DNA from: Tychonema litorale BBK16
Lineage (GTDB): Bacteria > Cyanobacteriota > Cyanobacteriia > Cyanobacteriales > Microcoleaceae
Length of the DNA: 43,739 nt
Assembly (NCBI RefSeq): GCF_021648855.1
Contig: NZ_JAKJHX010000018.1
Span: 1 to 43,739 of the forward strand
Direction of reading: 5' to 3'
Shown here in pieces: positions 7,662 through 15,813 of this stretch. Numbering within the stretch: position 1 is the stretch's first letter; each line of letters opens with the position of its first letter. The position numbers and the translations under genes are program-made. The notes beneath the pieces are model-generated. The model had not been told where the DNA came from and searched no databases. It saw only the letters and a program-made list of their open reading frames with translations.

Positions 7662-9210
7662 TTTTAACAGGCCGCATTGTCGGGAACATCACCGCATCTC
7701 GGATGCTTTGAGTATTAGTTAAAAGCATCACTAATCTATCGACACCGATGCCCATCCCGGCACAATTGGGCATTCCCAAAGATAGGGCTTGGATGAAATC
7801 TTCATCCATTGGATGCGCTTCGTCGTCGCCTGCATCTTTCTGGGCTAACTGTTCCTCAAACCGCTTTCTTTGCTCTTTGGGATCGTTCAATTCTGAGAAT
7901 CCGTTCGAGTATTCCATGCCATTGATAAACAGCTCAAAACGTTCGACAAATCCCGGTTTGCTGCGGTGTCCTTTGGCGAGGGGACTGACTTCTATGGGAA
8001 AGTCAATGATGAAAGTTGGCTGAATTAGTTTGGGGACAACTAATTTGTCAAATACAGCATATAGCACATAACCTAAACTCTGTTTTTCTAGTTTAGAAAG
8101 ATGCAGTTCGAGTTTGGTTGCAGATGCGATCGCACTTTCGAGATCCAAACTGTCAAAATCCAGTCCAAACTCGTCTCTGACAGCTTCCACCATCGTTTTA
8201 ACTTCCCAGTGTTTGCCGCTAAAACTGGGATATTTTTCGCTATAGTCGAACTTGCGTTCTAAACTAATCATTAGTCCCTGATTGTCAACTTCCTTGACAT
8301 CCCCAAGTACAGCTTGAGCTGCACAACACATCACATCTTCTACAACTGCTAAAATGTCGAAGTAATCTGCGTAAGATTGGTAAACTTCCACCGAGGTGAA
8401 CTCAGGATTGTGCGTGCTATCAATACCCTCATTCCTAAAGGCTTTTCCGAGTTCAAATACTCGCTCAAAACCGCCACAAATTGCTCTTTTCAAGAACAGT
8501 TCTGGAGCAACTCGCAAATACAAGTCTACATCCAAAGCATTGTGGTGAGTGACAAATGGCTTAGCAGCAGCGCCGCCGTAAATTGCTTGCAGTGTCGGTG
8601 TTTCTATTTCATAAAAATTGGCATTCCAGAGATAGGAACGGATGCTTTGGACGATGCGGCTGCGTAGCATAAAACGATTGAGTGCGTCTTGGTTGCTGGC
8701 CAAATCCATTTCGCGGTGACGGCGGCAAACTTCGGGATCGCTAACTCCATAATAAGCATCGGGAAATTGAATTGTCGCTTTTGACAACAGCGTGAATTCT
8801 CGCACTGAAATCGAAAGTTCTCCCTTCTGAGTGCGACAGCCGATGCCTTCGACGCCGACAAAATCGCCGACATCGAGCAATTTTTTAATTTGCTGGAAGC
8901 TTAAACCAACTTCACCGGTGACGACTTTTTTCTCAATTTTGAGTTGAATTTTGTCTGTGGAGTCTTTTAAATCGATAAAACCAATGTTGCCGCTGTCGCG
9001 TTTGGAAATGATGCGTCCGCCTACTCGCAGGGAAATTTCTGCGGGGTCATTTTCTCCGTTTTGGAGTTCTTTTCCCGGCTGACTAAATATTTCGCGAACT
9101 TGTTGAGCTGTGTGCGATCGCACATAAGATTGGCTAGGATACGGTTCTATGCCTTGCGATCGCAGTTCTTCTACTTTTTGACTGCGGACTTCGGCTTCAC
9201 TGAGAGTCAT
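7651..9210 (-). CDS. lysS: Lysine--tRNA ligase, class II
   Basis: This 519-residue cytosolic enzyme charges tRNA-Lys. An N-terminal OB-fold anticodon-binding domain (about 55-160, with VGGRIISKRDSGNIGFIDL) precedes the class II catalytic core. Motif 2 is FRNEGIDSTHNPEFTSVE and motif 3 is GMGIGVDRLVMLLT with the conserved Arg. The C-terminus ends RPVKTSE, with the last codons and stop lying inside a palindromic repeat, so the tail probably differs slightly from relatives. Start at ATG 9210. It is divergent from the transketolase gene across a 259-bp gap holding a purine-rich tract but no obvious regulatory palindrome. Confidence 0.97.
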   Translation of the reverse strand: MTLSEAEVRSQKVEELRSQGIEPYPSQSYVRSHTAQQVREIFSQPGKELQNGENDPAEISLRVGGRIISKRDSGNIGFIDLKDSTDKIQLKIEKKVVTGEVGLSFQQIKKLLDVGDFVGVEGIGCRTQKGELSISVREFTLLSKATIQFPDAYYGVSDPEVCRRHREMDLASNQDALNRFMLRSRIVQSIRSYLWNANFYEIETPTLQAIYGGAAAKPFVTHHNALDVDLYLRVAPELFLKRAICGGFERVFELGKAFRNEGIDSTHNPEFTSVEVYQSYADYFDILAVVEDVMCCAAQAVLGDVKEVDNQGLMISLERKFDYSEKYPSFSGKHWEVKTMVEAVRDEFGLDFDSLDLESAIASATKLELHLSKLEKQSLGYVLYAVFDKLVVPKLIQPTFIIDFPIEVSPLAKGHRSKPGFVERFELFINGMEYSNGFSELNDPKEQRKRFEEQLAQKDAGDDEAHPMDEDFIQALSLGMPNCAGMGIGVDRLVMLLTNTQSIRDAVMFPTMRPVKTSE

Positions 9211-9469
9211 TACTTATTGCCTGGTTAAAATTGCAAATATAGCAGAAGTCAGAAGGAAGAAGGAAAACTACTCGTCAACAGCACAAAGGCGGCGAAATCT
9301 TAAAAAATTAAGTTGTCCGTCGATCGCAAGTGGTGAGATGATGTGTAGTGCAGCCTCACGGCAGTTCCAGAAAAACTGAACAGCAGAAACGATCGTCGAT
9401 CGAACTCGACTCATCGCACCTCTGGCAGAATCGACCATACACACTCCCTTACACATAAAAACCAGAATT

Positions 9470-11485
9470 ATGGCTGTTGCAACCCAATCACTCGAAGAGC
9501 TCTGCATCAACTCTATCCGCTTTCTCGCCATCGATGCGGTAGAAAAAGCAAAATCAGGTCATCCGGGACTGCCGATGGGCGCTGCCCCTATGGCCTTTGT
9601 GCTGTGGGATCGGTTCATGCGGTTCAACCCCAAAAATCCCAAGTGGTTCAATCGCGATCGCTTCGTCCTCTCCGCCGGACACGGCTGTATGCTACAGTAC
9701 GCCCTCATGCACTTGACCGGCTACGATAGCGTCAGCCTCGACGACATCAAGCAATTCCGTCAGTGGGAATCCAAAACCCCCGGACACCCCGAAAACTTCG
9801 TTACCGAAGGCATAGAAGTTACCACAGGCCCCTTGGGACAAGGCATTGCTAACGCCGTCGGTTTGGCAATGGCAGAAGCTCACCTCGCTGCAAAATTTAA
9901 CAAGCCCGACAACACAATTGTTGACCACTACACCTACGTCATCATGGGTGATGGTTGCCACATGGAAGGCATTTCTGGTGAAGCTTGTTCCTTGGCCGGA
10001 CACCTCGGACTTGGCAAATTAATTGCTCTCTACGATGACAATCACATCTCAATTGAAGGCGACACTAACTTAGCCTTTACTGAAGATGTCGGCAAGCGTT
10101 TTGAAGCCTACAACTGGCACGTTATTACTGTAGACAATACCGACCTAGACCATGATACTAGCTTGGCAGCAGTTAACAAAGCTCTTGAAGAAGCCAAGAA
10201 AGTGACGGACAAACCGTCCATGATTAAAGTTCGCACAATTATTGGCTACGGTTCTCCCAACAAGCGCAATAGTTATAGTGCTCACGGTGCTGCTTTGGGT
10301 GGCGCTGAAGTGCAAGCAACTCGCGATTTCTTGAAATGGGAATATGCGCCGTTTGAGATTCCTGCTGATGCTTTGTCACACTTCCGTAAAGCAGTGGAAC
10401 GCGGTGCTCAATCTGAGCAAGAATGGGATCAAGCTTTTGCTGATTATAAAGCAGCATATCCCGCAGAAGCAGCAGAATTTGAACGCTCAATCGGTGGTCA
10501 ACTTCCCGAAGGTTGGGATAAAGTTTTGCCTACCTACAAGCCGGAAGATAAGGCAGATTCGAGTCGGAATCACTCTGGAAAATGTTTGAATGCTTTGGCT
10601 GCTGTCTTGCCCGAATTGATCGGCGGTTCCGCTGACTTAGCTTCTTCTAACATGACTTTGCTCAAGGGCGAGAAAGATTTCCAAAAAGGTCAATACGAAG
10701 GACGTAACCTGCGGTTTGGTGTGCGAGAACATGGCATGGGCGCGATCGCCAATGGGATGCTTCTCCACGGTGGTTTAATGCCTTATTGCGCTACCTTCTT
10801 GGTATTTGCCGACTATATGCGCGGTGCAATTCGCCTGTCTGCACTCTCGGAAGCTGGTGTCATCTATGTAATGACTCACGACTCCGTAGCCTTGGGCGAA
10901 GATGGCCCGACTCACCAACCCGTAGAAACCATCGCCTCCCTGCGCGTCATTCCCAATTTGTTGGTAATGCGCCCAGCCGATGGTAACGAAACATCCGGTT
11001 CTTACAAAGTGGCAATTGAAAGCCGCACCCGCCCAACTTTGATGGCTTTGTCTCGTCAAAACTTGCCTAACTTGGCCGGAAGCTCGATCGAAGGAACAGC
11101 CAAAGGCGCTTACACTTTGTCTGACGATGGTGGCACTCCCGATATCATTTTAATCGGCACCGGTGGCGAAACATACCTCTGCGTTGATGCGGCTGAAAAA
11201 TTGCGCGCCGCAGGCAATAAAGTGCGAGTAGTTTCGATGCCTTGCTGGGAATTGTTTGACTTGCAAGATGCAGCTTACCGCGAATCTGTACTGCCAAAAG
11301 CTGTTACAAAACGCTTGGCTGTGGAAGCAGGTTGTAGCTTCGGCTGGGGACGTTATTTGGGTTCTGAAGGTGATAGCATCAGCATCGACACATTCGGCGC
11401 TTCTGCACCAGGCCCCGTTGTGTTAGAAAAGTTTGGCTACACCGTTGAGAATGTGGTGGCTAAGGCTCAGGCGCTGTTGGGTTAA
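9470..11485 (+). CDS. tkt: Transketolase
   Basis: This 671-residue thiamine diphosphate enzyme of the Calvin-Benson cycle and pentose phosphate pathway moves two-carbon ketol units between sugar phosphates. The visible catalytic and cofactor sites are the His in [10 protein letters not shown], the ThDP/Mg motif starting [13 protein letters not shown] and ending near [10 protein letters not shown], the activating Glu in [15 protein letters not shown], and the substrate-binding [17 protein letters not shown] segment. Length and domain order (PP, Pyr, C-terminal) are normal. Codon use is richer in GC than in neighbouring genes, as expected for a highly expressed cyanobacterial gene. A strong intrinsic terminator follows 22 bases after the stop. 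Confidence 0.97.
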   Translation: MAVATQSLEELCINSIRFLAIDAVEKAKSGHPGLPMGAAPMAFVLWDRFMRFNPKNPKWFNRDRFVLSAGHGCMLQYALMHLTGYDSVSLDDIKQFRQWESKTPGHPENFVTEGIEVTTGPLGQGIANAVGLAMAEAHLAAKFNKPDNTIVDHYTYVIMGDGCHMEGISGEACSLAGHLGLGKLIALYDDNHISIEGDTNLAFTEDVGKRFEAYNWHVITVDNTDLDHDTSLAAVNKALEEAKKVTDKPSMIKVRTIIGYGSPNKRNSYSAHGAALGGAEVQATRDFLKWEYAPFEIPADALSHFRKAVERGAQSEQEWDQAFADYKAAYPAEAAEFERSIGGQLPEGWDKVLPTYKPEDKADSSRNHSGKCLNALAAVLPELIGGSADLASSNMTLLKGEKDFQKGQYEGRNLRFGVREHGMGAIANGMLLHGGLMPYCATFLVFADYMRGAIRLSALSEAGVIYVMTHDSVALGEDGPTHQPVETIASLRVIPNLLVMRPADGNETSGSYKVAIESRTRPTLMALSRQNLPNLAGSSIEGTAKGAYTLSDDGGTPDIILIGTGGETYLCVDAAEKLRAAGNKVRVVSMPCWELFDLQDAAYRESVLPKAVTKRLAVEAGCSFGWGRYLGSEGDSISIDTFGASAPGPVVLEKFGYTVENVVAKAQALLG

Positions 11486-11506
11486 TAGTGGCAGCATAAT
11501 TTTGTT

Positions 11507-11538
11507 TGGGGCGGGCTTCTGGCTTGCCCCATTTTTTT
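11507..11538 (+). terminator. Rho-independent terminator of transketolase gene
   Basis: The stem TGGGGCGGGC / GCTTGCCCCA (10 bp including two G-T pairs) closes a five-base loop TTCTG and is followed directly by seven T (11532-11538). It starts 22 bases after the stop codon. This is a textbook intrinsic terminator. Confidence 0.9.
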
Positions 11539-11565
11539 GATATATGCAGATTCCACGTTTGTGAG

Positions 11566-11606
11566 GCGCCGGAATGATATAGAGGAGGCGGCACCGTGCC
11601 CTTATT
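11566..11606. repeat. Palindromic repeat, CGGCAGTGCCG family (degenerate copy 3)
   Basis: CCGGAATGATATAGAGGA followed by GGCGGCACCGTGCCC matches the conserved flank of the family, with a changed core. It directly abuts the large inverted-repeat structure that starts at 11608. Confidence 0.6.
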
Positions 11607-11607
11607 C

Positions 11608-11943
11608 GTGTCAACTTAAGCTGTCAGTCCGCCAAATTCTCTCGCTCACCCGGCAGTCCGACAGGGGTTGAAACCCCTGTCTAATAGCTAAAGTCCTCTC
11701 AAAGAGGACTGAAGAACTCATTAGATCAATTCCGGTTGCACCGGAATAATATAGAGGAGACGGCAGTGCCGTTTCCCTACCCAAAATAATCTTGTAGGGA
11801 CTAAGGCCAAGCCGTCTCCTAATTTCGGTTAATAATAATTCCGATGCTACCGGAATTGATATTAGTCCTCTTTGAGAGGACTTTCGCTTTGAGGCAGGGG
11901 TTTCAACCCCTGCCGGACTATGAGTTGTACCTTAAGTTGACAC
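11608..11943. repeat. 336-bp nested inverted-repeat structure
   Basis: The outer perfect 13-bp arms are GTGTCAACTTAAG (11608-11620) and CTTAAGTTGACAC (11931-11943). Inside, 11655-11710 and 11874-11919 are inverted relatives; each holds AGGGGTTGAAACCCCT or its equivalent and an AGTCCTCTCAAAGAGGACT palindrome. In the centre lies a 66-bp double-palindrome unit (11755-11820) that also occurs, reversed, at 38907-38971. No open reading frame fills it. This is the main content of the 510-bp gap between tkt and the hybrid kinase gene. Confidence 0.8.
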
Positions 11944-11995
11944 CAATGCACGGTGCTGTGCGGCGCCTGTGAGGGCGGGCACGGGGGCACCGCCC

Positions 11996-14900
11996 CTACG
12001 TGAGGGCCACTATAGCTTCAGCTAACAGTTCAGGTTCCAGGGGTTTGATCAGGTGCTGTTGATAGCCACTGGCGATCGCTCGCTGGCGATCGTCTTCTGT
12101 GGCATAGGCTGTCACAGCGATCGCCGGCAACTGTCCCCCTTGTTCGGGTGGTAGAGCGCGGATCTGTTGGATCAGGGTATAGCCATCGACTTCGGGCATT
12201 CCAATATCGCTGACGAGCACGTCGGGTTGAAAGGATTTCAGGCTTGTCAGCACTTCTGCCACAGAGGCAACTGTCAGCACTTCTGCTCCATATTGGGTCA
12301 GCAATGCGGTTAATAGCTCGCGGGTATCAAGTTCATCATCGACTGCAAGGACTCGAATTCCTGTGAGATCGAAGATTTGTGGTGGCAAATCGCTTGTCTG
12401 GTTGTTTTCTGGCTCAACATTCAGCAAGGGCAACAGCACCGTAAACGTGGCTCCCAACCCTTTACCGGGGCTGTCTGCCACGATCGTGCCACCGTGCCCC
12501 TCCACTAACTGACGGACGATCGTTAACCCCAACCCTAGCCCGCCATACTTACGGGTGGTTGAAGCATCTTCTTGTCGAAATGACTCAAAGATATACGGTA
12601 GAAAGTCAGGGTTGATGCCTTTACCCGCGTCGCTGACTGTAATCCGTGCCTGGTTGTCGATTTGCTCCAACCGAATGTCTACCCGTCCATGATTGGGGGT
12701 AAATTTGATCGCGTTAGACAGCAGGTTCCAAATTACTTGCTGGAGTCGAGCCGCATCGCCAGACACCAGCCCAATTTTGGGGAGCACCGGATGAATCAGG
12801 ATTGATTTGGCGACGGCTGCTGCTCTCACGGTGTCGATCGCCGATTCAATGATAAATATCAGGTTGACGGGAGCCGTATCTATGCTGAGTTTGCCGCGCA
12901 AAACTTTGGCAATGTCGAGCAAGTCCTCAATCAGTTTGGCTTGCAGTTTGGCATTACGTTCAATCGTTGCCAGTGCTTCGGCCGTTTTAGCAGGATCGAA
13001 GTTGCGAGTTTGCAGCAGTTTTGCCCAACCCAAAATTGGATTCAGGGGCGATCGCAACTCGTGGGAGAGAACGTTTAGAAACTCATCTTTGATCCGATTA
13101 GCTCGTTCGGCTTCTGCTCTGGCTGCTTGCTCCTGTTCAAACAGGCGATCGCGTTCGGTTTCAGCTTGCTTGCGATCGGTGATATCCCGTGAAATCGCCA
13201 GGACTCGTTCCACCAGCCCAGAGGCATCCAAAATTGGGCTAACAATCACTTCCCACCATTTGGGCGTGCCTTTGGCGGTTGGGCAGTAGCCGCGAAAGAG
13301 GTAGATTTCGCCTGATGCGGCCGCAGCAAATGCTTGCTCTGCCTGTTGCCGATGGTCGCCATCCCAAAAGCAGAGCCATTCGGTATTCAGGTAAGGAGCA
13401 ATGTCATCAATTTCTAGCAAACACAGCCCACCCGTATTCATATAAAGGAGCTGCCCATCCAGGCTTAGTACCTTGATGCAGTCTGGACTGCTCTCTAACA
13501 TCCGATTCTTAAATTCTTCACTCTGTCGCAACGCTTCTTGGGCTTGTTTACGATCGGTGATATCTTCAGCAATCCCGGCAAACCGATAAATCTCTCCTGC
13601 ATCGTCTCGAAGCGGAAAGCAGCGATCGTGCACCCAACGAATTTTGCCATCGCCCAAGACAAGACGGTACTCTTCATCAAATTGACCTGCGGCTGCTTTT
13701 TCCTGAAACGCTCTGGCAATCCATTCCCGATCGTCTGGATGAATATAATCGATCCAGGCTTGTCGATCGTCATATAATTCCTGCGGGTTGAGCCCCCACA
13801 AACGTTCAAAGGCTGGACTGACATAGCACACTCGGTCTTCGGGCATCTCTTTGATCCAGAACACGGCATCAATATTTTCGGCCAACTGACGGAAGCGTTC
13901 TTCACTTTCTCGCAGCACTTCGGCGATCAGTTTGCGTTCCGTGATATCGATATCCATGCCCGCCATCCGCATCGGCTGTCCGTTTTGGTCATAAAACACT
14001 TTTCCCTGAGTGAGTGTCCAGCGAATAGTGCCGTTAGGATATACCACCCGAAATTCAATGTCATAATCTTCTCCGGTGGCGATCGCACGATCGACGTTTG
14101 CCAAAACACGATCGCGATCGTCCGGGTGCAGCCGATCGACAAACATCTCAAAGGAGCCGTCAAACTCTCCTGGTTGAATTCCAAATAAGGCTTCCAGATT
14201 CTCCGACCATAAAATTTTTCCCGTCTGGAGGTTCCAGTTCCACCTTCCCATGCGAGAGGCTTGCAATGCCAAATTTAGCTGTTCTGTGCTGTCTCGTAGC
14301 TCCACTTCTACCCGTTGGCGTTCAATTAATTCATGCTGTGCCTGCTGGTAAAGTTCCGCTTGCCGCAGGGCGATGCTCACCTGAGTTGCCAGTTCTTTGA
14401 GCAGGTCAATTTCTAAGGGCTGCCACGATCGCGGTGCAGCACAGTGATGGGCAATCAGCAATCCCCAAAACTGGTTTTCATGCAGGATGGGTACGACTAG
14501 ATTGGCTTTGACTTGAAACTGAGCCAACAATTCAACGTGGCAAGGATCGATGCTGCCATCGTGAACATCAGCGATCGCCGTTACCTGACCCTGCCGGTAG
14601 CGTTCGACATAATCTTCGGCCAAGGTGGGATCGTAGGTGATTGATGGCGATCGGCTGAATCTGAGGTACTTCTGGGCGAGGCAGGGATCGTACATGGTGG
14701 AGGAGAGCAGCGATCGCCACTCTGACCCCACTGATTCTGCCACCACCGTCCCGTTGCCATCTGGTTGTAGCCGAAAAAACAGAACGCGATCGGTGTGCAG
14801 AAATTGTTGCACCTCCGTCACCGTCGTTTGCAGAATTTCCTCCAGATCCAGAGTTTGATGTATCTTCCGGGTAATCTGGGAGATTAAGCGCTCTCGTTGG

Positions 14901-15319
14901 AGAGACTGTTGCAGTTGGGTGTGAAGCTGCACTGTAGCGATCGCCCCATTCACTGCCCGATGCAACCCCGCTGGGGTAATGTGCTCCTTGACCAGATAGT
15001 CTTGTGCCCCTGATTTCATGGCTTGCACCGCGATCGCCTCATTGCCTTGCCCCGTGACCACAATCACTGGCAAGTACGGCTGCTGCGTGAAGGATTGCAG
15101 TTTGACGAGAAATTCCAGTCCATCCATGTCGGGTAATCGGTAATCAAGCAATAGGGCATCCGGTTGATGTTGCTGGCACAGCTCTAGCCCGATGCGCCCC
15201 AGACTTGCTTCTAGAATCGTGTAAGAGTAATCTCGATCGCGCAGCAGATAGCGACGATAGAGTTCCCGGTCTTCAGGAGAATCATCCACAATTAAAATAG
15301 TGCGCGAGAGTTTACCCAT
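11996..15319 (-). CDS. Hybrid sensor histidine kinase: REC-GAF-PAS3-HisKA-HATPase-REC
   Basis: A 1107-residue soluble kinase. An N-terminal receiver has acceptor D59 (LLLDYRLPD) and K111. A GAF domain at about 155-320 resembles cyanobacteriochromes: it has a Cys-His pair C260-H261 in DPCHVELLAQFQVKANLVVP and a second Cys in DPCL (C213), with about 19 extra residues between them. Three PAS domains follow (each ending in a DITDRK or DITERK box, the first with GRWNWNLQTGKILW), then HisKA with LSHELRSPLNPIL, an HATPase (NLLSNAIKF, GLGLGLTIV) and a C-terminal receiver with LVSDIGMPE. It lies 20 bases downstream of the Rcp-like regulator and probably belongs to the phytochrome operon. It lacks membrane helices. 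Whether the GAF binds a bilin is an inference. Confidence 0.92.
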   Translation of the reverse strand: MGKLSRTILIVDDSPEDRELYRRYLLRDRDYSYTILEASLGRIGLELCQQHQPDALLLDYRLPDMDGLEFLVKLQSFTQQPYLPVIVVTGQGNEAIAVQAMKSGAQDYLVKEHITPAGLHRAVNGAIATVQLHTQLQQSLQRERLISQITRKIHQTLDLEEILQTTVTEVQQFLHTDRVLFFRLQPDGNGTVVAESVGSEWRSLLSSTMYDPCLAQKYLRFSRSPSITYDPTLAEDYVERYRQGQVTAIADVHDGSIDPCHVELLAQFQVKANLVVPILHENQFWGLLIAHHCAAPRSWQPLEIDLLKELATQVSIALRQAELYQQAQHELIERQRVEVELRDSTEQLNLALQASRMGRWNWNLQTGKILWSENLEALFGIQPGEFDGSFEMFVDRLHPDDRDRVLANVDRAIATGEDYDIEFRVVYPNGTIRWTLTQGKVFYDQNGQPMRMAGMDIDITERKLIAEVLRESEERFRQLAENIDAVFWIKEMPEDRVCYVSPAFERLWGLNPQELYDDRQAWIDYIHPDDREWIARAFQEKAAAGQFDEEYRLVLGDGKIRWVHDRCFPLRDDAGEIYRFAGIAEDITDRKQAQEALRQSEEFKNRMLESSPDCIKVLSLDGQLLYMNTGGLCLLEIDDIAPYLNTEWLCFWDGDHRQQAEQAFAAAASGEIYLFRGYCPTAKGTPKWWEVIVSPILDASGLVERVLAISRDITDRKQAETERDRLFEQEQAARAEAERANRIKDEFLNVLSHELRSPLNPILGWAKLLQTRNFDPAKTAEALATIERNAKLQAKLIEDLLDIAKVLRGKLSIDTAPVNLIFIIESAIDTVRAAAVAKSILIHPVLPKIGLVSGDAARLQQVIWNLLSNAIKFTPNHGRVDIRLEQIDNQARITVSDAGKGINPDFLPYIFESFRQEDASTTRKYGGLGLGLTIVRQLVEGHGGTIVADSPGKGLGATFTVLLPLLNVEPENNQTSDLPPQIFDLTGIRVLAVDDELDTRELLTALLTQYGAEVLTVASVAEVLTSLKSFQPDVLVSDIGMPEVDGYTLIQQIRALPPEQGGQLPAIAVTAYATEDDRQRAIASGYQQHLIKPLEPELLAEAIVALT

Positions 15320-15339
15320 GATTACTATTAATTTATTAA

Positions 15340-15813
15340 TTACTTCTCTAGGCGATCGGGCAATGTTGTCACTTCAAACCAGTAATCTACGAGCAGTTGC
15401 ACATCTCGTTTCAGTTGAGCAAAGTTGATAGGTTTAATCATGTAGCTGTTGACACCATATTGGTAACAGTCTTCGATATCTTTTGGGTTATTGGAAGTTG
15501 TAAAGACTACTACCGGAATGGTTTTCAGGCTCTTATCTTGTTTGATCCGGCGCAATACTTCCCGTCCATCGGTGCCGGGCAGATTTAGATCAAGCACAAT
15601 CATACCGGGACGGGGCGCACTTTTAGGATCGACATAGCTGCCAGTTCGATAAAGAAATGCCAATGCCTGCTCGCCATTCACGCACCGCTGGATGGGAACG
15701 ACTTTGGGCGATTGCCGTAAAAATCGTTGTAATGCCTCAAAGTCTTCGTTGCTGTCTTCTACAATTAACAGCGGTGGGGTTTTTCCGATCGAGAGAGTTG
15801 AACTGTGAGTCAT
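15340..15813 (-). CDS. Rcp1-like response regulator
   Basis: This is a 157-residue single receiver domain. Acidic pocket IVEDS, phospho-acceptor D75 in IVLDLNLPG, the Thr/Ser site VFTTSNNP, and K127 in YMIKPINF fit the Rcp/CphRR family that accepts phosphate from cyanobacterial phytochromes, including the long loop FLYRTGSYVDPKSAPRPG. Its start codon overlaps the stop of the bacteriophytochrome gene by four bases (ATGA), indicating translational coupling and a cognate kinase-regulator pair. No DNA-binding output domain is present, so it acts by protein contact or as a phosphate shuttle. Confidence 0.93.
   Translation of the reverse strand: MTHSSTLSIGKTPPLLIVEDSNEDFEALQRFLRQSPKVVPIQRCVNGEQALAFLYRTGSYVDPKSAPRPGMIVLDLNLPGTDGREVLRRIKQDKSLKTIPVVVFTTSNNPKDIEDCYQYGVNSYMIKPINFAQLKRDVQLLVDYWFEVTTLPDRLEK

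Noticed and set aside
8604..8873. Open frames overlapping lysS, tkt, the kinases, ureC and the pentapeptide gene
   Set aside because: They lie wholly inside well-supported genes in other frames and show no family signature; many come from repeated codons, as in the pentapeptide antisense frames.
11655..11919. CRISPR-like GTTGAAAC segments
   Set aside because: GTTGAAAC is a common end of cyanobacterial CRISPR repeats, but here it lies within a palindrome (AGGGGTTGAAACCCCT) in two inverted copies, with no regular spacers and no cas genes.
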